The translations under genes and the position numbers were made by a program. A stretch of DNA of 64,000 nucleotides from Bremerella volcania (GTDB taxonomy: Bacteria; Planctomycetota; Planctomycetia; Pirellulales; Pirellulaceae), in assembly GCF_007748115.1 (NCBI RefSeq), contig NZ_CP036289.1, forward strand, positions 4,340,001 to 4,404,000, read 5' to 3'. The notes below the pieces were generated by a model, which saw only the letters and a program-made list of their open reading frames with translations, searched no databases and was not told the origin of the DNA. Shown here one piece after another: positions 1 through 7,407 of this stretch. Position 1 is the stretch's first letter. Each line of letters starts with the position of its first letter.

Positions 1-1178
1 GCTTCGGGCGAGGTTTCTTCCTTCATCGGCGTCGGCTCGGAAGTCGACTCCGGCGAAGGCTCTTCCGCTGGTTTGTCTTCCTGGGTTACTTCATCCTTGG
101 GCAGATACTTGGCGATCTCTTCAGGAATCGGCTTATCCAGCAGTTCGTCGATCACGCCGGCACTGCGCTCCTGGGCGTTGAGTTGTTCCATCATGCCGAC
201 GAAGATCATCACGTCGCCGCCGTCGGGAATGGCTTCCTTCACCAGGCGTCCCACTTCGCGGCCGGCCAGGTAATTGTGCGTGCCGATGTAGAACTTACGC
301 TTGCTGTTGGGGGCGTCCGAGTCGTGACAGATGACGTTACCATGGAACGCTTCCACCGCCTTGTTGATCAAACCGGTTTGGCTCTCCGGCGAACTCGGGC
401 TCATGGCAAGTGCCTGGCAGCCATCGCCGATCTTGCGTTCGATGAAACGCTTTTGCTCTTCCTGCGTACCATTTGGCGGATGGTAGACTTCGCACTCAGC
501 GTTGAAGATCGGCTCGGCAACGCGAACTCCTTCTTCGGCATAGTTCCAGAAGGGATCGACCGTATTGGTCAGGAAGGCGATCTTCACCTTCTCGCTGGTG
601 TCGTAATTCGGCTGGTTGTGCGGAGGCGGCGTTCCGTTGCCCGCTTTGATGCGGTTCAGTTCGGCCTGAAACTCTTCGACGTTGTCCTTACGGATGGCTT
701 TGAAGGGAACGAAGATCAAATTGCTTTCCGGGATGTCGAGCGACTGCCCGCGAGCCAAAGCCGAGAGAAACTCAACCGACTTGTATCCGAAGACGAACGG
801 CTGCTGAACGACCGTGCCGTGTACCTTGCCGTCTTCGATTCCTTTGAGCGTGACCGGGTCTTCATCAAAACCGATGACTTGAATCTGGCCCGTCTTGCCG
901 GCTCCTTCGACCGCACTCAAGATCATGGGCGGATTGTAGGCCCACAGCCCAACCATCGCTTTCAGGTTCGGATTGTTGGCAATCGCCGACTCGGCATTTT
1001 GCTTGGCCCGGGCATGGTCGGTGTTGTCGGTACGAATCCCAAGAATACGATACTTGCCTGCTTCGATGGGGAACTCGTAACCGCCGCTACCGGCTGCTTG
1101 ATTCTCCGTCTTGGCGCGGCAACTGGCAAAGGTCGTAGCGACCAACAAAACCAACAACAGTCTAGGAAGTCGATTCAA
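1..1178 (-). CDS. Sugar ABC transporter substrate-binding lipoprotein, partial, lobes in unusual order
   Basis: Seen: the frame is open from a TTG at 1178 (AAGGAT ribosome site about 7 bases upstream, in-frame stop further upstream, no ATG) to the left edge, 392 residues with the C-terminus missing. Residues 1-20 form a lipoprotein signal ending in a Cys (FASC). Residues 42-190 resemble the second half of RbsB-type periplasmic sugar-binding proteins (KYRILGIRTDNTDHA, MVGLWAYNPP, VIGFDEDPVTLKGI, GTVVQQPF). Residues 197-345 resemble the first half (KIAFLTNTVDPFW, ALAMSPSSPESQT, CHDSDAPNSKRKFYIGT, VGMMEQLNAQER). Residues after about 350 are rich in Glu, Pro and Ser. The halves are therefore swapped relative to the family. 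Role (inferred): sugar capture outside the inner membrane. The rest of the gene and any transporter genes lie outside the window. Confidence 0.8.
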   Translation of the reverse strand, partial: MNRLPRLLLVLLVATTFASCRAKTENQAAGSGGYEFPIEAGKYRILGIRTDNTDHARAKQNAESAIANNPNLKAMVGLWAYNPPMILSAVEGAGKTGQIQVIGFDEDPVTLKGIEDGKVHGTVVQQPFVFGYKSVEFLSALARGQSLDIPESNLIFVPFKAIRKDNVEEFQAELNRIKAGNGTPPPHNQPNYDTSEKVKIAFLTNTVDPFWNYAEEGVRVAEPIFNAECEVYHPPNGTQEEQKRFIERKIGDGCQALAMSPSSPESQTGLINKAVEAFHGNVICHDSDAPNSKRKFYIGTHNYLAGREVGRLVKEAIPDGGDVMIFVGMMEQLNAQERSAGVIDELLDKPIPEEIAKYLPKDEVTQEDKPAEEPSPESTSEPTPMKEETSPE

Positions 1179-1476
1179 GGGAAAGATCCTTCGAGGAGTT
1201 ATGGCGAGGGGAAAACCCGAGAATTTGAAGAGAAAAACGCTATCTTAAGCCGCAAACATGCTCAAGGCAACTATCCTACGCGTTAAAGCGCATCGCCGGG
1301 CAGCTTCCTGCCCATCGCGATAGGTAAAGCCGGTACAGTTTGACCGATGGCACCAGCCAGACGATTATCCACGCCAAAGGTATTCTCCAGTGGAGGATCA
1401 CGCTACATTGCCTACGAGCAAATCGCTTAGCATGGTCTCGGATTGATTTTCAACGACCCTAACGAGGACTCGTTCG

Positions 1477-2052
1477 ATGGGAATGATTGGTTGTTTCTGT
1501 GCCCTGGAGGATGAAGACCTTGAGGCGATTATCCACGAGCCCAGAAGAGTTCATCTGCTTTGGGATGATTCCATTCCGCCGCGTCGGCAACCTTCGTGGC
1601 TGGCTCGGTTGTTTGGAGCGAAGTTGCATCCTGAAACCGAAGTCGATTCGTGGCAGCTTTCGAAACCGGTTTCCGAAACCGATGTCGACAAGGCCTGGCA
1701 TGGCATCCACTTTCTGCTGACCGGGACCGACTGGGAAGGCGAAGGCCCGGAGGCGTTCATCGTGCATGGTGGACAGGAGATCGCTGAAGAAGTTGGCTAT
1801 GGCTACCCACGCGGATTTACTTCCCAAGAGGTCAAAGAGATCGACGCGGTACTGTCGTCCATGGATGCTCAGAACCTATATGACAATGCTGATCCTGCCG
1901 AATTCGCCAAGTACGGAATATATCCGGAAGTCTGGAAAGACGAACCGAAGGAAGAATGTATTGGTTACGTCACCGAGTACTTTCAACAATTGCAAGCATT
2001 CGTCTCGGAAACGGCCGCATCCAATCGCGCGATGATTGTTTATCTGGGGTGA
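1477..2052 (+). CDS. DUF1877 (YfbM-like) protein
   Basis: 191-residue soluble protein with the pattern of the YfbM/DUF1877 family: an MGMIGCF start, the WHGIHFLLTG block near residues 75-84, a GGQEIAEEVGYG block near 99-110 and a YFQQLQAFV segment near the C-terminus. The length fits the family. The function of the family is unknown. The start is an ATG with GAGGA about ten bases upstream. It stands alone and runs convergently into the DUF2817 gene, with only 15 bases between the two stop codons, so no long shared terminator fits there. Confidence 0.8.
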   Translation: MGMIGCFCALEDEDLEAIIHEPRRVHLLWDDSIPPRRQPSWLARLFGAKLHPETEVDSWQLSKPVSETDVDKAWHGIHFLLTGTDWEGEGPEAFIVHGGQEIAEEVGYGYPRGFTSQEVKEIDAVLSSMDAQNLYDNADPAEFAKYGIYPEVWKDEPKEECIGYVTEYFQQLQAFVSETAASNRAMIVYLG

Positions 2053-2067
2053 TGATCGCCGGCGGTG

Positions 2068-3156
2068 TCATCCGCTGTGCTCGCCAGACATACCCTCTTC
2101 GGCTTGTCGGACAAGTTCCAGACTCTTCTGCACGACTTGCGTTCGCCACTTCGCATCGGCCGGGCAGAAAAGTTCTTTAAGGAATTCCTTCGCGCGTTGC
2201 GTGCTCGCATCCTCTCCGCTGCCCCAGTGATGGGCCTGGTTCTCGGCCCGCAGACCAGCAAGGACCTTCACGGGCGAATACGTTCCGAACTCGGCACAGG
2301 CAAACAGATAATCCGGGGCGAACTTCTGGGCAACGCACCACTGCCCGAAACCACCTTTCGCATCGTAGGCAATCTCGCTATCCACGTTGGCTTCGAACGA
2401 ATCCGCCCCAAAGGTTTGGGTGAGGGTCTCCCGTTGAAGGTCGGTCAGCTTGTAATCAATCAACAGCTTCCAAGTCCCCCAGGCGCCTAGGCCCGTGTGA
2501 AAGTCAAGATGCATGACCTGCTCGCTGCCTGCCAGCCAGCGGGGCATGTTCTGCTGCAGGATCGTCTGCATGTGTGACGGCCCCTTGCCGCCAAAGAACA
2601 ATCCTTGCGGGTAGTCGTACTGGCCCGTTGCGATCGCGCTGCGAAGTTTCCTCATGCCATGCTGCATGATCAACCAGGCGGCCTTCGCAGTGAAGGGTTC
2701 CCACGATGATGGTGGCCGCTTCGGGTTGAGAAACGGATCTAGTTCCGCATAGCCAGGCGGCGAGCCTGCGAACGGCTGGCCAGCAAGCAGGAAGTTGCGG
2801 TTGGGGTCGACGTTCTCTTCGTTGAACCGCCGGTCCCAGGCAAAGCCATACGCATTGAGGCCATGCAGCATGACGATCTTCGCGGTTGGCACTGAGTTTC
2901 CGGACCATTGCCCAAACATCGCCATCTGTACGGCCGAACCGAAATAGCCTTCGACGCCGTGGATTCCCGACGAAATGACCAGCACCCGGCGGGGATCGCC
3001 AGCCGAGCAAGCCACGTCGAATGCCAGTTCCTTTCCATCGGGACCTTGGGCGCCGATCGCATGGGACTCGAGCGCGAAGCCCAGCTTTGCCGTGGCTTCG
3101 CGAAAGCGAGCCTGGGCCTCGGGATAGTCTTTCGAGAAGTATTCAAGCGGGTTCAA
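2068..3156 (-). CDS. DUF2817 family protein, M14-like zinc carboxypeptidase fold
   Basis: About 362 residues. I chose the TTG at 3156 because a strong AGGAGG lies just upstream; an in-frame ATG at 3195 has no such site. DUF2817 proteins are related to M14 metallocarboxypeptidases. Visible motifs are SGIHGVEGYFGSA (His and Glu as likely zinc ligands, near residues 64-75), NEENVDPNRNF near 112-122, and HLDFHTGLG with a third His further on. There is no signal peptide, so a cytoplasmic peptidase or amidase is the likeliest role; the substrate is unknown. It lies downstream of the sulfatase on the same strand, but a strong terminator stands between them, so it is probably transcribed separately. 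Confidence 0.75.
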   Translation of the reverse strand: MNPLEYFSKDYPEAQARFREATAKLGFALESHAIGAQGPDGKELAFDVACSAGDPRRVLVISSGIHGVEGYFGSAVQMAMFGQWSGNSVPTAKIVMLHGLNAYGFAWDRRFNEENVDPNRNFLLAGQPFAGSPPGYAELDPFLNPKRPPSSWEPFTAKAAWLIMQHGMRKLRSAIATGQYDYPQGLFFGGKGPSHMQTILQQNMPRWLAGSEQVMHLDFHTGLGAWGTWKLLIDYKLTDLQRETLTQTFGADSFEANVDSEIAYDAKGGFGQWCVAQKFAPDYLFACAEFGTYSPVKVLAGLRAENQAHHWGSGEDASTQRAKEFLKELFCPADAKWRTQVVQKSLELVRQAEEGMSGEHSG

Positions 3157-3175
3157 TGCGACCTCCTGAAAAGGT

Positions 3176-3212
3176 AAAAGCCGCTGGCAGATCACTCCAC
3201 CAGCGGCTCTCT
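3176..3212 (-). terminator. Rho-independent terminator after the first sulfatase gene
   Basis: Inverted arms AGCCGCTGG and CCAGCGGCT with a loop of about ten bases; read on the minus strand the second arm is followed by TTTTACC. It lies between the sulfatase stop (3268) and the DUF2817 start, so it fits termination of the sulfatase transcript. Confidence 0.65.
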
Positions 3213-3267
3213 TTTACCAAGGTACTTCACGTAGTCATAGGTTCAACATGATCACGGGTGGTGAAAA

Positions 3268-4914
3268 CTAGTTGCCCGTTGGCAAACCAATTTTAACACC
3301 TTCGTTCTTCAGTTGTTCACGAATGTACTGGAATCGCTGATAGCCGGAGAGGGTCAGCGGCCCGGTATACGTTTCGCTTTGCAGTTTTCGTGGCGGGTAC
3401 TCGACGTAGGTCTTCATCAAATTCACGATCGCGTCATTGAACGTGACCATCGTCCAGGTACGCTCGGTGTAGTTGTTCATGAAGATGTCGTAGCGTTCCT
3501 GCGGATCTTGATACAAGTCGAAGATCTGCGGCACGGTTGCCACGTAGCTTTTGGCACCTTTCCAACCCAGGTTGGCATCGACCGCCAAACCACCGGTTGC
3601 CTGACCATCGTCGCCACGCAGGTTGAAAACGGCCTTGTAGTTGCGGACGCGGGCCGCACCTGGAGTGAGTTCGTCTTCGGTGAAGTAGAACCACGAATCG
3701 CGTGGGCACTCGCCCGTTCCGGTTAACACTGGTGTGATGTCAAGACTATCGAAGTAGATCGGCTTGTCTTCCTTGTCCTTCTTCGGCAGTTGGATACCGG
3801 CAACCGAGGCAAACGTGGCCATCAGGTCCAAGCCGCCCACGATGTCGTGGTTGCGAACGCCTGGCTTGATTTTGCCGGGCCAGATGGCGATGGCCGGGAC
3901 GCGGTTACCACCTTCGCGCACGGTACCCTTGGTGCCGCGAAACGGCGTGTAACCGGCATCGGGGTAGACGTCTTGCCAGGCACCATTGTCAGTGGTGTAG
4001 AAGACGAGGGTGTTATCGTCCAGCTTCAATTCACGAAGCTTGTCCATGATGTTGCCGATTCGGGCATCCAGCTCGACCACCGAGTCGGCGTAGTTCGACT
4101 TCGAGAGAGACTTGTGCTTGAACTCCGGTGCCGGCATGTTCGGCTGATGCACCTTCATGAAGTTGATGTTGATGAAGAACGGCTTGTCAGGCGTCTTCGC
4201 CGCTTGTTCCAGAAACTTGATGCCTGACTGTTCGACGTACTTGTCCATGAAAGGAATCCCGACGACTCCCTTTTCAGGCGTATCGACGTACTGGCCGTTG
4301 ACCTTCCAGTCTTCTTTGGCTGGCTCGCCTGCTTTGCCCGACAGGGATCCCTTGGTCACCTTGTCGAACATCTCGCGTAGCTTCGGATCCATATCAGGGA
4401 ACCAGGTCGGATCGCCGTAGGTGTACGCATTGCAGTGATAGAGAAAGCAGTGCTCCATTTCGTCGTAGCCGTGGGCATTGGGCAGTGCGAAATCGGCTTC
4501 ACCCAGGTGCCACTTGCCGGTGAAGTAGGTTTGGTAGCCGGCCGTTTTCAAGACCGAAGCCAAGGTCCATTCGGCCGCCGGCAGACCGCCCCCTTGGCCT
4601 TGGAAGGCCACGGTCGTCATGCCGCTGCGATTAGGAATTCGACCGGTCTGCATGGCAGCGCGACCAGGCGTGCAGCTCGGTTGAGCGTAGAAGGAGAAGA
4701 AGGTCATCCCTTCGGCAGCCATCCGATCGATGTTCGGCGTCGGCATACCACGCCCGACACCTCCTCCGTACGGACCAAGATCTCCGTACCCGGTATCGTC
4801 GGATACGATGAACAAGATGTTCGGTTTCTTATCCTGGGCATGGGCCGTTACGGCCAGCCCCAAGATGGCCACAAAGGCCAAGGACAAACAGCGGTAAAAA
4901 CTCAAGTGTGACAT
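3268..4914 (-). CDS. Secreted sulfatase (type I, formylglycine-dependent)
   Basis: 548 residues from the ATG at 4914, chosen because a clean signal peptide begins there (MSHLSFYRCLSL, hydrophobic stretch, AHAQD cleavage region). The frame extends 15 codons upstream without a better start. Sulfatase signature: Cys81-T-P-G-R85 (Cys converted to formylglycine by a modifying enzyme) in PSCTPGRAAMQTGR; metal ligands in SDDTGYGD near residues 38-45; a GKWHLGE block and a TTDNGAW block further on. It hydrolyses sulfate esters, probably on algal polysaccharides, in the periplasm or outside; the exact substrate cannot be read from the sequence. The gene stands alone, with a terminator downstream. Confidence 0.93.
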   Translation of the reverse strand: MSHLSFYRCLSLAFVAILGLAVTAHAQDKKPNILFIVSDDTGYGDLGPYGGGVGRGMPTPNIDRMAAEGMTFFSFYAQPSCTPGRAAMQTGRIPNRSGMTTVAFQGQGGGLPAAEWTLASVLKTAGYQTYFTGKWHLGEADFALPNAHGYDEMEHCFLYHCNAYTYGDPTWFPDMDPKLREMFDKVTKGSLSGKAGEPAKEDWKVNGQYVDTPEKGVVGIPFMDKYVEQSGIKFLEQAAKTPDKPFFININFMKVHQPNMPAPEFKHKSLSKSNYADSVVELDARIGNIMDKLRELKLDDNTLVFYTTDNGAWQDVYPDAGYTPFRGTKGTVREGGNRVPAIAIWPGKIKPGVRNHDIVGGLDLMATFASVAGIQLPKKDKEDKPIYFDSLDITPVLTGTGECPRDSWFYFTEDELTPGAARVRNYKAVFNLRGDDGQATGGLAVDANLGWKGAKSYVATVPQIFDLYQDPQERYDIFMNNYTERTWTMVTFNDAIVNLMKTYVEYPPRKLQSETYTGPLTLSGYQRFQYIREQLKNEGVKIGLPTGN

Positions 4915-5307
4915 GCTCTCAGTTACCTCATAGTCGCAAGATAGAATGTCGAGGGTCATCTCCCTCGTACCAATTCAATGCAGTAGATGGATGGCGAGTA
5001 TCGCTAACATGCAAGCTGGCTGCACTTCATCTCCGGTGAGCGAAGCGTTTCGATCTCATAAGCCGCGGCTGTGTTTAAAGAACCCCCGATTGCCGCCATG
5101 AATAGAACTGCCCCGCGATAGATCGCTAAACGAAATTTATGACGCGCATGGAGCGATTGCAAATAAAGATTGTCTGAAAGCCGTAAGAACAACGAAACAT
5201 TTCATTTAGTTTGCCGCATCATCCATTGATGCGTCCCAATTTTCACTTGACTATAATGTTTCTCGACTCACCTAACACATCATTTCCCTTCTCGTGGAAG
5301 TACCATC
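4915..5307. other. Intergenic region between divergent sulfatase and GDSL genes
   Basis: About 390 bases with no convincing gene. A short minus-strand open frame at 5004-5192 has no ribosome site or recognisable sequence. The right part contains a TATAAT, described as a separate candidate promoter. Confidence 0.5.
5226..5257 (+). promoter_or_regulatory. Possible sigma70-like promoter for the GDSL-DUF1080 gene
   Basis: A perfect TATAAT lies at 5252-5257, about 50 bases before the ATG at 5308. The best upstream hexamer is TTGATG at 5226-5231 with a 20-base spacer, longer than ideal. Planctomycete promoters are poorly conserved, so this is tentative. Confidence 0.3.
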
Positions 5308-6633
5308 ATGCCGTACCACCTACGACTGATCCTTTCGCTGACGTTCGCTATTCTGATGCTCAGTGCTCCACGGCTCGAAGCCCAGGAGGCCGGCCGTTTC
5401 GCGATTCCTGAAACCAACGAAGGCCTGGCAGGCGATGGGCCGATTCGCCGCTACGATTGGTTCCGCAATCTCTGGCAAAGCCGTCGCAGCAACTGGTCGA
5501 AGCAAGTCAAGAAGGATCAAAACGCCGTCGTCTTCTTGGGGGACTCGATCACCCAAGGCTGGGGCGACAACATGGGTGGCAGCTTCGGCGACATGAAGGT
5601 TGCCAACCGCGGCATCAGCGGCGACACGACGCGCGGCATGCTGCTGCGATTGAAAGAGGATGTCCTTTCGCTCAACCCCAAGGCAGTCGTCATGCTGATG
5701 GGAACCAACGACCTGGAGGAAAAAGCCGAGCCGGAAACGATTGCCGCCAACGTCAAGTTGATCATCGCAGCACTTAAGAAGCATGACGGCGAGATGCCGA
5801 TCATCTTGTGCAAAGTTTTTCCCAGCTCCGCAAAGAAGAGCCGCCCGGCCGACAAGATCAAGAAGATCAACCAGCTTTACGAACAAGTCGCTCATGGCGA
5901 TCCTCATGTGATCGTGCTCGAAACATGGCTTCCCTTCGCCGATGAAAACGGCGACGCCAAGGCCGAGGAGTTCCCCGACCTGCTGCATCCCAACAAGCAA
6001 GGCTACGCCAAGTGGGCCGCCGCGCTGACGCCAATCTTCGCGACGCTGGGCTACGTCGAAACGGAAGCCGATCCGTTCGAGCCGGAGCCTGGCTTCGAGA
6101 GCCTGTACAACGGCAAGGACTTAACCGGCTGGATGTTCAAAGCCAACCCTGAGCGCAAGGGGAAGAAGATCAACATCGCCTGGCCCATCTTCGAAGAAGA
6201 CATCGTCTTCGACGGCAAGACCGAAAGCGTCGATGGCCGCTACCAGGCAGTTGGCGATCGTATCGTCGTCACTACGCCCGCTGAAGGGCGCCGCATTCAG
6301 CAGATGTGGACGAAGCGTGAGTTCCCCAATGACTTCGTCCTGAAGCTCGAGTTTCGGGCAACGCCCAACGCCGATAGTGGCGTATTCCTGCGAGCCCCGC
6401 AGCTGCAATGTCGCGACTATTCCTTGGCTGGTCCGTACAAGGAGCTGAAGAACTACAAGCCGCAAGACTGGAACGAACTAGTCGTCGAGGTCACCGGCAA
6501 CACGGCCCGCTGCACCTGTAACGGTGAGGTTCTGGAAGAAGCGTTCAAGCTGCCAGACACCGGCCCGATCGGCCTGGAAGGAGACCGCGGGCAGATGGAG
6601 TATCGCCGTATTCGGGTGAAGGAAACGAAGTAG
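5308..6633 (+). CDS. Secreted GDSL-type esterase fused to a DUF1080 domain
   Basis: 441 residues. A signal peptide spans residues 1-25 (LEAQ cleavage). The SGNH/GDSL hydrolase domain covers about 45-250: block I GDSI at 78-81 with nucleophile Ser80, block III GTND at 132-135, and DLLHPNKQGY near 224-233 carrying the catalytic Asp and His. A DUF1080 (3-keto-disaccharide hydrolase, concanavalin-like) domain runs from FESLYNGKDLTGW (about 258) to the end. GDSL enzymes remove acyl groups, DUF1080 domains act on or bind sugars, so a secreted carbohydrate deacetylase with a sugar-active or sugar-binding module is inferred. It is a single gene followed by a hairpin terminator. Confidence 0.88.
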   Translation: MPYHLRLILSLTFAILMLSAPRLEAQEAGRFAIPETNEGLAGDGPIRRYDWFRNLWQSRRSNWSKQVKKDQNAVVFLGDSITQGWGDNMGGSFGDMKVANRGISGDTTRGMLLRLKEDVLSLNPKAVVMLMGTNDLEEKAEPETIAANVKLIIAALKKHDGEMPIILCKVFPSSAKKSRPADKIKKINQLYEQVAHGDPHVIVLETWLPFADENGDAKAEEFPDLLHPNKQGYAKWAAALTPIFATLGYVETEADPFEPEPGFESLYNGKDLTGWMFKANPERKGKKINIAWPIFEEDIVFDGKTESVDGRYQAVGDRIVVTTPAEGRRIQQMWTKREFPNDFVLKLEFRATPNADSGVFLRAPQLQCRDYSLAGPYKELKNYKPQDWNELVVEVTGNTARCTCNGEVLEEAFKLPDTGPIGLEGDRGQMEYRRIRVKETK

Positions 6634-6663
6634 CACTTCGCCCATCTTCTCCAGCAGAAACTT

Positions 6664-6696
6664 AAAACCGCAGGCCCCGGGCGTCTGCGGTTTTCT
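6664..6696 (+). terminator. Rho-independent terminator
   Basis: Arms AAAACCGCAG and CTGCGGTTTT around a short GC-rich loop, 30 bases after the GDSL-DUF1080 stop. The arms end in A and T tracts on both sides, so it may also serve the convergent OsmC gene. Confidence 0.8.
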
Positions 6697-6746
6697 TGGA
6701 TAACTTTGCCGCGAGTTGTTGCCTCATGCGAGACACGTGGCCCGAG

Positions 6747-7178
6747 TCACTCTTCCAGTGTCACGTCCAAAGTGATCTCGGTATCCAATACCTTGGAAAC
6801 AGGACACCCGGCTTTCGCCTTGGCGGCCAGTTCTTCGAATTGCTCCTTGGTCGCCCCTGGCACCTTACCGGTCAGCGAGAGGTGAATCGAGGTGATCGCG
6901 AAGCCGTCATCGACCTTCTCTAACGCGACGACTGCCGAGGTCTCCAACTTTTCGGCCGTGAGGCCTGCTTCGCCGAGAATCATCGACAAGGCCATCGTGA
7001 AGCAGCCGGCGTGCGCCGCACCGATCAACTCCTCGGGATTGCTTCCCTTCTGCCCCTCGAACCGGGTCGCAAATCCGTAAGGGTACCCGCTGAGTGCTCC
7101 GCTTTCGGTCGTAAGCCCTCCCTTGCCATCTTTCAGACCACCGCTCCACACCGCCGAACCACGTCGCTTGATTTTCAT
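6747..7178 (-). CDS. OsmC/Ohr family thiol peroxidase
   Basis: 143 residues from the ATG at 7178 (MKIKRRGSAVWSG), the normal OsmC start; the open frame runs upstream but the extra residues match nothing. The two redox cysteines are present: Cys59 in GAAHAGCFTMALS and Cys125 in AKAGCPVSKVL. OsmC proteins reduce organic hydroperoxides in the cytoplasm; the N-terminal pattern fits OsmC rather than Ohr. It is divergent from the large sulfatase gene and convergent with the GDSL gene. Confidence 0.92.
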   Translation of the reverse strand: MKIKRRGSAVWSGGLKDGKGGLTTESGALSGYPYGFATRFEGQKGSNPEELIGAAHAGCFTMALSMILGEAGLTAEKLETSAVVALEKVDDGFAITSIHLSLTGKVPGATKEQFEELAAKAKAGCPVSKVLDTEITLDVTLEE

Positions 7179-7407
7179 AACTGGTACCTTTGAAACAAAT
7201 GCCATGGAAATACTTCTGTATATCGTAGGCGGACCAGGTTCAAAGGCCACAATGGAAGCCCGATCTGCCAACTTAAGTCAGTTGGCCCGGTTCGCCAATA
7301 ATTCATTGGCATTCCCTCAGTTGGAACCTCACAATGACCCAATCAACAGGTTTATCTACCAGCGAGATACGACCGTCCAACGTGGCTTAGAAGTCGGGGA
7401 AATTCGG

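Noticed and set aside
183-1286. Plus-strand frame of 367 codons over the binding-protein gene
   Set aside because: The minus strand encodes clear binding-protein motifs and a lipoprotein signal; the plus-strand product is His- and Arg-rich with no family likeness.
5004-5192. 62-residue minus-strand frame upstream of the sulfatase
   Set aside because: No ribosome site and no recognisable sequence; likely chance.
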